DNA of 64,000 nucleotides from Dactylorhiza incarnata (GCA_033032865.1 JAWHQI010000065.1:2356001-2420000), one strand, 5' to 3'. Shown: positions 43,415 to 54,690, counted from the stretch's first letter. Notes: generated by a model not told the origin, from the sequence alone. A program made the numbers and translations.

Positions 43415-44192
43415 GAAACAATTATACTAAGGATAGCATGTGATGAAAAATCCATAAACACAGAAATTTCCAAATCAAGCAAACTAAGATAGCTTTTAAA
43501 ACGGAGTTGAAATTGGGCAAATTGACAGCACCAAACGAACTCAAATGGGCAAGTCTAGTTTGTCGTTGGATGGAGATTTCTGTGCTCTTTCCGAAAATAT
43601 ATTAAACGTGAAAATCGACGAGCGGATCAAAAGATATGGCTATTTGAAGTTTTGATCGTAAACTCGCATTTTTGAAAGATTAAACATGCGTTTAGATGAA
43701 TTTATGCTTTCAATTTTTCTAGATAATATTCTTCATTATAAGGGCTTTCATATGCAGCAAACAAAAATAGAAAAGAATCAAAAAATGTTGCGCATTTTAA
43801 TTTTTAGCTTAAGCCCTTTAATAAACCATTTAAATCCATTTTTTTAAAAATACTTTCATTAGTCTTGAAAATAATTTCTATATTCGAATTATAATCTTAA
43901 TTCAAGATATAGATGGGTAAAGGGTTTAAACGGATAAAGAACAATCAAAGATGAGAGATAGATCACTTTGAAAAATATATGACTTAATGTTCAATTTTAA
44001 TTCAAATTTAATTTGATAAACATTAGGCATAATATATGATAGTCATATTTCATGATATATAAAGTGATCATAGCATGTTTGTTCAAAAAATAATAAAAAG
44101 TAAATAAAAGAAAAGTGACAATAAGCATATCATGAAGTAGAGTAGTGATATTTCATTTTTATTTGTTTCTACTTCATGCAAATGAATGGATA
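43415..44192 (-). other. Cop-D internal region between Cop-E and gag
   Basis: AT-rich, no gene seen. In element order this follows gag directly, where pol would be expected. Confidence 0.6.
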
Positions 44193-45788
44193 CTAATGAA
44201 TAAGAGATTTAGGTATCCAAAGGGGACCAAGTGGGATGGTTCCTTTGGGTACCCAAATACATCGTGGTTGCTTTTTAGGAGACAAGGATAAATGAGCCGT
44301 TTCAATTAAAGTTGATGTGTCATTTTTCTTTAAGGGTCTCCATTCATACCTTGGTTGTTTATCTTTTAAATTCATATTATGATTATGTGACATCATTATA
44401 TGATTATATTTGTTTGAAAAATAATTCAATTGTGATTTATGTTTATTCAAATTATTTTTCAAAATAGAATGATCTTGATAATCATAATGAATTTTATTAT
44501 ATTTATTCTTTGAAAGTTTATAAGAGTGATTGTCTTTCTTTAGAAGTGATTGTTGAAAGAGTGGGTTACAATATGTTTTAAAAGATTGATTATTATTTTG
44601 ATGATTTTCATTTCCACTCTTTCTTATAGACATACTCTTATAATATGAAGGATAATATTTTGTGCTTTGATTTTCATGTAAAGGAGTTTTTAAATTTGAG
44701 TCATGATTGAAAATATATTGAGACTTATAATAGTGACTCTTAAAAATTTTGTGAGGGTCATAATTCTTTTTGAAACTAAACTCCTTTTGAGTTGATGTAT
44801 GAAAATGATCCTTCTTAGAAATGATTTTGTAAGTTATTTTATCTTTGTTATTCAAAATCTTATGATAAAATTCATTACATGACATTTGAAATTTTTCAAC
44901 AAAAGATTTTAATTGTAATAACTTACAAGATAAAGCATCATTTTCAATTATCAATTTTTCATTATGCCTTTTAGAAATTAAGAGCCCTTTTTCAATTTTC
45001 TTGAATTTTTCTTTTAATAAATTGCAATCAAAACAAGGAATAGGAATTTTAACTAAAGAGCAAGAGAGAGTATTTAACACATCAATATTTGATTCTACAT
45101 TATCGTTTGCTTTTAAAGATTTATTTTCTAAACGTAATTTGGAATTAGCAATTTTTAACTTTAAAATTTTACGTTTAGCAATTTTAAGCATACGAGAAGT
45201 AGAAATAGAATTTGTTACAAAAAGAGGAGTTTTTTATTTTCTTACATTGCTATGGGATGAGGCAAGATTTGGACCAATGAATCCTTTGACATCTTCTTTG
45301 CATTCCTCTTCCATAGTTGAATTTTCGTCTTCTCTTTTGCTTGATGTGTTGCCAACAAATGAGTCCAATATTGTGATGCTGTGTTCTTCTTCCTCCAAGC
45401 ATAAGTCCTCATCAGTTTCTTCTCTTGGATCCACAGGGAATTGCTCTTGTTCATCATCTGTGGAAGGAAGACTATAAGAATTCTCAAGAAATTTCCAAAC
45501 TTCATAAGCAGTAGGAAATGTATAAATAAGTTTGAAAATATTTTGATCTAATGCACAATATAGACTATTCATTGATTTGGCATTTAAAAACATTTCATTT
45601 TTATTTAAAATACTTGGGGGCATTTTAATAGTAATATTCCATACTTCCATATCCAAAGATTTAAGAAATTTTTCCATAAGAGTTTTCCACCCATTATAAT
45701 TTTTACCTTCAAATAAAGGTGGTGCTAAAGATTTTTCATTTATAAGAAAGTTTCCCCCACTAGTAGAAGCGAGATCATGAGACGTCAT
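44193..45788 (-). pseudogene. Cop-D gag
   Basis: About 530 codons in one frame with a TAA at 45234. It starts MTSHDLASTSGGNFLINEKS, 48 bp after the LTR. The N-terminal 110 residues are a copia capsid region (PPLFEGKNYNGWKTLMEKFL; FKLIYTFPTAYEVWKFLENS). An acidic stretch (DPREETDEDLCLEEEE) follows, then a coiled coil (KIANSKLRLENKSLKAND; NLLKEKFKKIEKGLL). It ends with PRCIWVPKGTIPLGP, a motif like the gag ends of Cop-B and Cop-E (VWVPKG). I do not see a CCHC knuckle. Confidence 0.8.
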
Positions 45789-45823
45789 TATTCCCAGTTT
45801 TAAACCGATTTGGAATAACCTGG

Positions 45824-45835
45824 CTCTGATACCAC
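45824..45835 (-). promoter_or_regulatory. Cop-D primer-binding site
   Basis: Minus-strand TGGTATCAGAGC beside the LTR end, matching initiator tRNA-Met. Confidence 0.9.
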
Positions 45836-45836
45836 T

Positions 45837-47362
45837 TGTTGGATCGATTGACGCCCTTAGAGGGGGGGTGAATAAGGGAATAAAAATTCTTTTTAATAAT
45901 GTTATGAAAATTGCTAAATTATTTTATAATATGAGAAAGGCAAAATAACAATTTAGCTCATTTGTGAGAATATCATAAAAACCAAGTTTAGAAACAAGTA
46001 CTAAATTGTTGTAAGATGAAAGAGATTGAAATAAACAATTTAGATAAAGTAATTTGAATTGAAAACTTTGTAACCAATATCTTAGAGATAACGCCAAATG
46101 AGAGAAATCAAGTAAACACAAATAGAGACATGATTGTATTTATATAAAAGAAAGATGTTTACATAAATTTGATTTCAATATCGCTAGAAATCGGAGGCGT
46201 ACAAAAGTAAATATCTTTTCCTTTTCTATACCGACTTATATCCCCACAAACCGGTTAGCTTTAGCCTATCCTTCCCCGGATAAGGCCTCAAGCCGCTCTA
46301 GCCAATCCTTCCCCGGATATGGCCTCAAGCCCCCTAGATCTAATCACCTAGAACTAGTCGCCAACACAAGGCGAATTACTCCCTAAGTCCTACCCAGACC
46401 TAGTCGCCAACACAAGGCGAATTCCTCCCTAAGTCCTACCCAGACCTAGTCGCCAACACAAGGCGAATTCTCTAAACGGTTACAAAAAGTATGGAATGAA
46501 AATAATGATAACAATTAATAAAACTCCCTATATGAGATCTTCTGAAGTCGGAGATGAAGGATCGCTGTAGTATAAGCGAGTTCGAAGCGATCGTCCTTCG
46601 GATATAGCGTGACGTTGTCCTCCTCCAGAATTCTCCTTAAGCTTTTAGTGGGATATCCATCTTCGGCAGCATAACAACAATAGAATTGTGGCACTTGCAA
46701 CCTCTCTGGGATGGATTGCCAAAACGATAAAGAGCCCATCAATTTATAGAACTTGAAGATAGCGCCTACGGTAGCTTCTAGCGCCTGCGGTAGCGTACGT
46801 GTGGAGCGGTTGCGAAACTGTCGGCGGCATGGCGCTGTGCACGAAATTGAGATAGTGCCAGGCGGTAGCGCTAGCGCTGGCGGTAGCGTTCGTGTGGAGC
46901 GGTTGCGAAACCGTCGGCGGCGTGGAAGAATAAACTTTCGTCGAACGAAATTCGTCGAACAAAATTTTCGTCGAACGGAGCTTCAAGTTCGTCGAACGAA
47001 AATTTTCGTCGAACAAAATTTTCATCGAACGAAATTTCAAGTTCGTCGAACCCAGTTGTCGAGCACAAATTCGCCGAGCGCAGCCAAATTCGTCGAATGC
47101 AGGAATATTCGTCGAACGGAGCTTCCTTCAGATTTCGTCGAACGCAGCTTCCAGTTCGTCGAACGGAACCTGAGCTAGCGCCTGGCGGTAGCTCTAACGC
47201 TGGCGGTAGTGCATTCTTCCAGATGTTTGAATTCAGCTACTTTCTACCTGTGGAGTATTGCAGCTATAGTTCCTGCACATTATAAACACACAAAATACAA
47301 GATCAAATACAATTTGGGATTTGTTATTCTCAAACAAAGGGATGTGACACACATGTCCAACA
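45837..47362 (-). repeat. Cop-D 5' LTR
   Basis: Pairs with 26793-28314. It has the same TTCGTCGAACG array (46938-47163), hairpin repeats and TATA box. Small indels and substitutions are scattered throughout. Confidence 0.92.
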
Positions 47363-47706
47363 TTTTACCCCTTGAAGAATTTGCCTATAAATAGGACCCA
47401 TTAAGTCTCAGATTGGCAGAGATCCACCCCCCCCCCCCCAAGAGAGAGCCTGTGCTTTCTTCCTGGTGCCATCTGAGACAGGCTCAGCCTCTGGTTTTTG
47501 GGAGGGGAAGTCTAGTTAGATTTCCGGGTTAGTGGCGGGACCTCCTCGCTGCAGCCTTGGGTCCTTTCTCCAAGCATCTACCACCTTCAGTGAGGGCTGA
47601 TTCTCAGCTCGAAAATACTTAGTCCTAGGGATCCGACGAAGAGAGAAGTAACTCAAGCTTCTCCCCAAGTCTCGAACATAGTTGGACCGGTATCCGGGTT
47701 CCAACA
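47363..47706 (+). repeat. Gyp-F 3' LTR, second part
   Basis: Continues the LTR after Cop-D (matches 4097-4432). It includes the TATA box and a run of about ten C that the 5' LTR lacks. Confidence 0.93.
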
Positions 47707-47711
47707 TTGAC

Positions 47712-48760
47712 TAAGATCTATCACGCATAAACGAGCGCATGAATTATAAAGAATATTACCTTGATGAGATTAAATAAATCAAGTGCTCTAAAAGGTGGTG
47801 GACAGCCTTTCCAACATACAAGTTTGCATACAACTTTCTCCAAAGTAGTAATCTGCAGGTCGTTGTTCTCTCCAAGGCGCACTGAAACTAAATCAAGGAA
47901 AAGGTTGCGGCTTTTCCAGGACCAAAGGAAAAAAACTTGAATATCCTGCGGTTACAACAATGGGAAGAAGAATGGAATGGTTTTCACCCTTGTTCACGGT
48001 AAAGATCAATTAGGCATGGGATTTCATCTCTTGCTTTAATAGGATGAGCAAATTAGGAGTTACTCAATTGTCTCAATTAATTCCAATTGAAACTCCTAAT
48101 CTAAATTTATTATGAAATCCTGAAATTAAATATACGAATAAATTTCTGTCATGCCAAACTTGTGTCAAGGGCGAGACCCGGTTCGCGTCATGAAGTTACG
48201 AGACGATCCAGCCCATCTATCACGGGTTTCGAATGTTCGCGCGACTAAACTAACTCGCATTCACGGGAGTCCGAACGGCCTTAAATATTTGCGTACGATG
48301 TATCATCATGAAAGCCATAAACCCTAAACTAATATTAGGAGACGGGAAGAGGGAGAGAATAAAAGGATGGGGGACAATCTCAGTCGTAACATCTGAAGGC
48401 GATCAAAAGCTCGTAAAGTATCCCAGCTTCCTATTCCGCGCTAAAAATACAATTTTCTCGCTCAAAGCATAACTAATCTCTGCTAATGAATTCGGTGTTG
48501 TTCAGTAAAAACTAGTCGACAATTATGCATCTTGCTCCGACTATCTGCTTGTTGCTCGATGACTGCCAATCGACAATCACACATTGCATTATCTCAAGAA
48601 TTGCCCATCCTATATAGACTGGGCATGTAACGATTTCAAGTTGGATCCTACTTTATTGTCAAACTCAATAGCACGTACCCAGAGTCAAAGAGAAACCCCA
48701 TGAGTTTAACTATAACGTTAAGTTTGATAATACAAATTCCAGAGGAATATTTGTAAACAA
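47712..48760 (-). repeat. Probable remainder of the Cop-A LTR
   Basis: Gyp-F lies in the Cop-A LTR on its left side, so the sequence to its right should be the rest. A minus-strand TATA-like CTATATAGG lies near 48611-48620. No gene is seen. The outer boundary cannot be set because the other LTR is outside the window. It could also be ordinary host DNA if the Cop-A LTR ends before 3635. Confidence 0.4.
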
Positions 48761-48810
48761 TGTCTTCTACACTCAACCCATTATATAATTTGACTTTTAA
48801 GTTTTATATA

Positions 48811-49272
48811 GGAGGTTGTTATTCGCAAACTGTGTTTGTCTATTCGCAGTTATTTTTGTTATCCGCATATTAGCGAAGAAAATTTAAAAAAAAAATCTTT
48901 GATCATCCTCTTCGCCTTCCTTACCACAGGGAGAGATTAACCCTAGCTATCTAAATCTTCCCAAACAAACCCCATCTATCTAAATCTTCCTAAACAAACC
49001 GAAATCGCATGAACAATGAAGAAATCGTCTTTCTTCCTCAACTCGGTCACTACTCGCGCATTTATTTTTCGAATCACGATCCGTGCACACATTGAAGTGC
49101 TCAAAAGGTCATCAGAGATGTTCCTTCGTTGCCGAGCCCTGCTCAGGAGAACAAAGATATCAACTTCTCAAATTTATAATTGGTCTGCGGATAACAATTT
49201 GTAAACTCAAATAAAATGAGAAAAAATTGATCTGCGGATAGACATTTATGGTGTGCGAATAAAAATTGCTTT
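48811..49272. mobile_element. MITE 3, imperfect inverted ends
   Basis: Left GGTTGTTATTCGCAAAC and, inverted, right TTTTTATTCGCACACC, followed inside by further TATTCGCAG and TATCCGCA motifs on both sides. Boundaries are approximate and no clear target duplication is seen. Confidence 0.6.
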
Positions 49273-49301
49273 TAACATATTATTAGACAAGACAATTTTT
49301 A

Positions 49302-49415
49302 AGGGCAATGTTATAAGCAGTCCAATGAATTTAAATATTTTAGGACAGCGAATAGCCATTTTTAGTGTTTTTAGGACTGCGAATAGCCATTGTAGGACTG
49401 CTTATAACATTGCCC
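49302..49415. mobile_element. MITE 1, 114 bp, hAT-like
   Basis: Perfect 21-bp inverted ends beginning GGGCAATGTTATAAGC. The 8-bp target duplication ATTTTTAA is at 49294-49301 and 49416-49423. Inside, GCGAATAGCCATT occurs twice as a direct repeat. An 8-bp duplication points to the hAT superfamily, with the caveat that the target is pure A/T. Confidence 0.85.
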
Positions 49416-49425
49416 ATTTTTAAAA

Positions 49426-50308
49426 GGGTGCTGTTACTAGCAAACCTGATTTGGCTTCTAGCAAACCATTACTACTAGCAAACCTTCAAATTTAAAAATG
49501 GCTATTTGAAAACCATTTTGTTACTAGCAAACCACCCTAAAAATAAAAAAAACTTCAACAGAAATTGTCTATCAACAATATTCATAACTTAGAATCCAAA
49601 CCAGATCACACATCTATTCATCCAACTGAGCTAGTCAAAGAATCCAAACCAGATCCTTTAAGTAAAGCTCCTGGTAACATATCAGAAATTAAAGCACTAC
49701 GCTAGGGCTTTACTCCTCTTCACTGTGGACTTCATAAAGGTATAGCATGGTATCAGTGAGTGGATCGTGAGGGTCTCATGCATGTTTCTATTGACAGAGG
49801 CTTGCTTGAGAACTATGAACAATCTCTCAATCCGATATTAATTTCCATCGATGACGTTTGTGTTCCTGGAGGACGTCATTGCTTGACGATAATGGAGATG
49901 GTTGACTGCCAAGTCCCGAGGGTTGATCGTCGTTGCCAGAGGGCTCAATAACATGTTCATCGTTCTCATTTGTTCCTGGCTGTGCTCGATAATTAATAAG
50001 CTTGATTTCTGCTATTGGTTTGCGCGCTAGATGTCGACAGTGCAGATCTACTGTTTATTTTTTTACTTTCGGAGCTGCTGTTCGTGGATTTGTTGCGTTT
50101 GACGGGGATGGAGGAGGACGATGGCCTGGAAGTTGCGAACGGGAGAGGGAGGAGAGTCACGGACGGGAGTAACGAAGCGGCGGAAATGAAATAGGGCTTG
50201 GGTTTGCTAGCAGCGGAATAGAGACTTTCAAAATAACGTAAAAAAATAAGTTTTGGGCAGAATTTGGGTTTGCTAGAAGCCAAATCGGATTTGCTAGTAA
50301 CAGCACCC
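49426..50308. mobile_element. MITE 2, 883 bp, hAT-like
   Basis: Inverted ends of about 45 bp beginning GGGTGCTGTTACTAGCAAA. The 8-bp target duplication TTTTAAAA is at 49418-49425 and 50309-50316. The subterminal motif CTAGCAAACC occurs four times at the left end and inverted at the right. The interior is about 750 bp and has no recognised gene; a GC-richer patch at 50040-50160 may be captured host DNA. Confidence 0.85.
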
Positions 50309-50652
50309 TTTTAAAATAGCTGCGGAGTGAAGTTTGGAGGCCAACCCCACCCAACCAAACCCACACTCAAGATAAATAAACCCGGCCCAAATTTGTAGGT
50401 GGAGTGTAGTTAATCTTCCATAACCAACTCTACCCAAACCTCCTAGAAAACGAAGCATGAAACTTCCCTTTCAGCCTCCTCCCTTCAGCTCTGAATCTCT
50501 GAAGAAAATATCTATATCTCCCTCTGCATTTGGCATCCAACCCTAACTGCCATGAAAGCACCACCTCCTTCTCTCTTCACATACATATATGATCTCCTTT
50601 CCCCCACCCTCCTGCAATCCATCTCCTCTCCTAGCTCTCCAAAATCTAAAAC
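50309..50652 (+). promoter_or_regulatory. Promoter and 5' leader of the feruloyltransferase gene
   Basis: It contains AC-rich MYB-type sites (CCCACCCAACCAAACCC, 50345-50361; TAACCAACTCTACC, 50422-50435), similar to AC elements of phenylpropanoid genes. No single strong TATA box is evident. MITE 2 ends 344 bp before the start codon. Confidence 0.4.
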
Positions 50653-52142
50653 ATGGTAATATCCCTAAATCATCTCGCCTAAATATAAAGAACATTGTGG
50701 CATGTAATCATCTTTTTTTTTTCTCATCTTCCAGGTTGAACTGAGTAGCGCGGGCGCGGAGAATGGCACGAGCAACGGCAACGTGCGCGGCGAGCTGAGG
50801 GTAAAGCTAGGAGAACCGAGCCTCGTGCCTCCTTCGCAAGACACTTTCAAGGGGCTTTATTTCCTCTCGAATCTGGACCAGAATATAGCCGTTACAGTTC
50901 AAACCATCTACTGCTTTAAAAAAACAGAGGAGAAGGGGAACGAGATGGCTGCCGCGGCGATGAAGTCTGCGCTGGCTAACTTATTGGTGCATTACTACCC
51001 GCTCGCCGGCCGGCTGACCATTAGCCCGGAAGGTAAGCTTATAGTCGACTGCACCGGCGAGGGAGCCGTTTTCGCCGAGGCCGACGCCGATTGCCACATG
51101 GCTGACATCGGCGACATCGCTAAGCCTGACCCTGCTACGCTCAGCAAGCTTGTTTACAGTGTTCCCACTGCCAAGAACATTTTGGAGCTGCCGCCTCTTA
51201 TCGCTCAGGTGAGAGCAACCAAACTTATTCTTTAAACTCCAATTCACAGTTAGTACGTAGAGGATTAAACTCCAATTTCAGGTAACAAAGTTCAAATGTG
51301 GGGGCTTCGTTCTCGGTCTGGCCATGAACCACTGTATGGTGGACGGAATCGCGGCAATGGAGCTTGTAAACTCATGGGGTCAAATAGCGCGCGGCGTTCC
51401 CCTCTCCGTCACGCCATACCTCGACCGCACCGTCCTCGACTCACGCAGACCGCCCCTGATCGAGTTCCATCACCACGAGTTCAACGAAATCGAAGACAGT
51501 GCAGCAATTACACTCTACCAGGAACAACCCATGCTCTACAACTCCTTTTGTTTTGATCCAGAGAAGCTCAGCCGGCTTAAAAAGATAGCCGCCGAGGACG
51601 GAGCCGTGAGCAAATGCAGCGCCTTTGAAGCCCTCTCCGGGTTCGTGTGGCGAGCGAGAACGCAGGCGCTCGGCATGCCGCCGGAGCAGCAGACCAAGCT
51701 GCTCTTCGCCGTCGACGGCCGCTCGCGGTTTGAGCCGCCGCTGCCAAAAGGCTATTTTGGGAACGGAATCGTGCTGACAAACTCGCTGGCCAGCGCGGGG
51801 AAGCTTGTCGGAAACCCATTGGGCTTCGCGGTGGGTAAGGTGCAGGAGGCGGTGAGGATGGTGACGGACGCGTACATGCGGTCGGCGATTGATTATTTCG
51901 AGGCGACGAGGGCGCGGCCGTCTCTGGCTTCGACGCTGCTGATTACCACCTGGTCGAGGTTGTCGTTTCACACGACTGATTTCGGGTGGGGCGAGCCGGT
52001 GCAATCTGGGCCGGTGGCGTTGCCGGAGAAGGAGGTGACTCTGTTTCTGAGCCATGGGAAGGAGAGGAGGAGCATCAACGTGCTTTTGGGTCTTCCTGCC
52101 TCTGCAATGTGTATCTTCCAGGAGGTGATGGAGGCGATATAA
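50653..52142 (+). CDS. FHT: Omega-hydroxyacid/fatty-alcohol O-feruloyltransferase, BAHD family, three exons
   Basis: Exons 50653-50655, 50735-51208 and 51282-52142 give 445 residues (stop TAA). Introns are 79 bp (GTAATA...TTCCAG, right after the ATG) and 73 bp (GTGAGA...TTTCAG). The BAHD catalytic motif HCMVD has His176 and Asp180, and the structural DFGWG motif is at 392-396. [29 protein letters not shown] and [13 protein letters not shown] are strongly like Arabidopsis HHT1/ASFT and potato FHT. That family moves feruloyl from feruloyl-CoA onto omega-hydroxy fatty acids and fatty alcohols in the cytosol, for suberin and wax. The next best reading is another hydroxycinnamoyltransferase (HCT type). 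No lesion is seen and GC content is well above the flanks. This is the only intact host gene in the window. Confidence 0.93.
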
Positions 52143-52645
52143 TTAATGATTTGAACAGGCTGCCGGCTGGCCGGCCGGCCGGACGGACTGCCGGACGGCC
52201 GGGGTGAGGGTCTCATGTCTTATTTGGCTTCTCTTTTGTTTGAACTGCTCCACTTTTATTGTGTTTGGATGATGTCTCCATATTTCAATAAGGTTGATTT
52301 GATTGCTTGTAGATTGAAAATAAATTTATAAATTGATGATTTTACATATATTTTTTTGGCTATTTCTAACCCACTTTTATTTGTACACAACAGAATTATA
52401 ATGGTATCTCACATCGCTATTTGTATCCAAAAATAAAATTTTTTTAAAATTATTTTTATAGATAGAACTAGGCATATGTTGAAATATTTTCGCCAAAAAA
52501 CAAAATTGTTCCGAAAAAACATTGATATGCATATATTTGATGTAACATAATTCCAATCTATAATATCAAATTGTAGTCGTTTCCCAAAAAAAAAAACTAA
52601 AAAAAAAAGAAGAAAACAACATTTATCATACACAGACAATAAATG
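52143..52645 (+). other. 3' flank of the feruloyltransferase gene
   Basis: A GC-rich simple stretch of GGCCGGCC-like units lies at 52163-52203. A possible poly(A) signal, CAATAAGG, is near 52289. The rest is AT-rich with A runs before Cop-C. No gene is seen. Confidence 0.6.
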
Positions 52646-54690
52646 AGGGATTCTCTAGTGGTTCTCATGGAAGGTACATAAGAAGTGAGGGATGATCGAC
52701 GATCATTGCTAAATCAAGAATATGAAGCATTTAAGCAAGATCCGAGAGACTACATAAGAAGTGAGGGATGATCGACGATCATTGCTAAATCAAGAATCTG
52801 AAGCATTTAAGCAAGATCCGAGAGACTCCATTTCCGACACTTATGAAAAATGCTTTAAGATTGTAAACGGTCTAAGAAATTATGACCGAGAATTTACCGT
52901 CAGTGAGCTAAATGATAAGTTCTTGAGATCCCTGGCGAAAGAATGAGATACCAAGGCAATATCAATCAGAGAATTTGGAAAGCTGGCTACTATGGAGCCA
53001 CGGATATTTTTCGGGAAGCTCTTATCACATGAGCATAAGCTAAGCATAAGAAGAGCTAAAGAAGAAGGGAGAATGACTTCAGGAAGAGACAAGTCTGTTG
53101 CTCTCAAGGCAGAAAGCTCGAGAAAAAGCAAGGCTATGTCACCTATAAGGAGACCACCATCAGACAAAGATGAAGAATCTGAAGCTTGCCCCTCAAGTTC
53201 AGATATGTTTGATGGAGAATTTTCTCTTCTCTCCAAGCAATTCAAAAGGTTGCTAAATAAAAGAAGGCAAAGAAAGAATCAGTCCTCTTCCTCCGATCAC
53301 AGAAGATCAAGGCGTGATGATGATCATTACAAGAAAAGTAACAAAAGTGACAGGTATCATTCTAAACCGAACAAAAAGAATTCATTTAAAATCATTTGCT
53401 ATTGTTGCAATAAGCCAGAGCATATAATTACGGAGTGCCCATACAAGAAGAAAGAAGGATCAAAGAAAGAAGAAAAGCGATCCTTCAAGGGCAAGAAGAA
53501 AACAGAGAAGAGCTTCATCGCAAAGAAGCCAAAGACTCTAAGCGACAGCGACTCAGACGATTCAAGATCGGATGAGGAAGCCTACTTCGGGCTAATGGCT
53601 CAATCAAATGAGGACGTCTACAACACCCCAAATGAGGGGGAGGTAAACTTTCATACTTATCTTTTTGCATCTGAAATTGAATCCAATGCAAATGAAGGAT
53701 ATTCTTCAGAGAAGGATTCAGAATTAATGACTCTGTATAAAGCTCTTTTGAAGGGATTTGACAAATGCCGCAAGGTAGTCAAATCTCAGTCAAAAGAGAT
53801 TGAATCACTCAAGACGTTGGAATCGGAACTGAAAGAGGAAATCGAAAGATTGACTACTTTCAAAAATGAAGTCCAACTTTTGAAGGATGAATTAAAAAGC
53901 TCTACCGAGTTGTTAACCCTGAAGGATAAATTTATAGATGAACTAGAAGAGAAGCTAGCGGTGGAAAGGAAGCTAGTAGAAAGCTTCTCAAAGCCAAAAA
54001 CTATTCTTCCAATCATCGATAAAATTTCCTCTCCTGCGAAGGGTAGTGGTCTTGGTCACATGGTTGAGACAAGTAAGGATGCCAAGAGAAGTGCCATTAA
54101 GGGCAAGAACAAGGCTGATCAAAATCAACCTTCATTCAAGAAGGTAGTGTTTCCTACAAACACATATGATTTTGAATCCATGTATGGTCACTTTACGAGA
54201 CCAACTCATGTTGAGTCCAGTAAGAGTAACCAGGGATGGAGCCATCCTCGAGACTTCAGAATGACTTCTTTCAAGGCACCTTACGAAGAAATAGTCCTCA
54301 AGGACCATTTGTACATGGATCAGCTGCCAAGAAAGCACCAAAAGTCCAATCCAGTGCAGCTAAACCTCTTGAGAAGAAGGAGTCATGCGTGTGTTGCAAC
54401 CACGAGGCTTCTACTTCTAAGAAATTTACTCCTGCTAGACCCCCCGTTCAAAAAGTTAAGCAGGAAGGCAAGAGAAGGTACATCAGGTTTGACTGTTGGT
54501 GATGTGGCAAGGTTGGTCACTTTGTCATTGATTGTTGGTTTAATCCGTTAAATTTCAAGACTCCATGGGTTAACAATGCAAGAATGACCACTCGCAAGGT
54601 TAACATTCCTAGTGGTGGTCATCTAACGGGAAGCCAATGACCCAAGTCTATTTGGGTTCCTAAGGGCAATTGATCATTGACTGCAGGTAT
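52646..54690 (+). pseudogene. Cop-C gag
   Basis: Begins within the capsid region and includes a 76-bp tandem duplication (52675-52826) that breaks the frame, a TGA at 52945, and an open stretch of 519 codons from 52992. The first knuckle reads CYCCNKPEHIITEC, with Glu replacing the usual Gly. The second knuckle is broken by a TGA (CW-stop-CGKVGHFVIDC). A frameshift near 54310 precedes it. Confidence 0.88.
52675..52826 (+). repeat. 76-bp tandem duplication in Cop-C gag
   Basis: Two adjacent copies (52675-52750 and 52751-52826) differ only by TATGAA/TCTGAA. The length is not a multiple of three. Confidence 0.95.

Larger units (their letters stand above)
26793..47362 (-). mobile_element. Cop-D: gag-only copia element (TR-GAG type), host of Cop-E
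   Basis: LTRs of 1522 and 1526 bp (26793-28314 and 45837-47362) are flanked by TTTTA at 26788-26792 and 47363-47367, inside the Gyp-F 3' LTR. The tRNA-Met primer-binding site lies beside the right LTR and a polypurine tract beside the left. Without Cop-E the internal region is about 6.1 kb. It holds gag but no protease, integrase, RT or RNase H. Such gag-only LTR elements must borrow enzymes from a relative. The LTRs differ at visibly more sites than those of Cop-B or Cop-E, so Cop-D is older than Cop-E. Confidence 0.9.
3636..47706 (+). mobile_element. Gyp-F: Ty3/gypsy retrotransposon, Tat type, split by two nested insertions
   Basis: The 797-bp 5' LTR (3636-4432) has a partner that starts at 26331 and ends at 47706. 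Flanking pentamers are TAGAC on the left and TTGAC on the right, a target duplication with one mismatch. Internal order is gag, protease, RT, RNase H, a second RNase H, integrase, then tandem repeats and two antisense genes. The second RNase H and the antisense genes are typical of the plant Tat lineage. Several stops and frameshifts make the copy dead. The LTRs are clearly more diverged from each other than those of Cop-B or Cop-E, so this is the older insertion. Cop-B and Cop-D lie inside it. Confidence 0.9.

Noticed and set aside
49760..49951. Small plus-strand frame of 63 residues in MITE 2
   Set aside because: Short, no homology recognised, and located in a non-autonomous element. It could be captured DNA, but this cannot be supported by sight.
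52160..52205. GGCCGGCC stretch as a regulatory island
   Set aside because: It is a short simple repeat just after the stop codon, with no further support.
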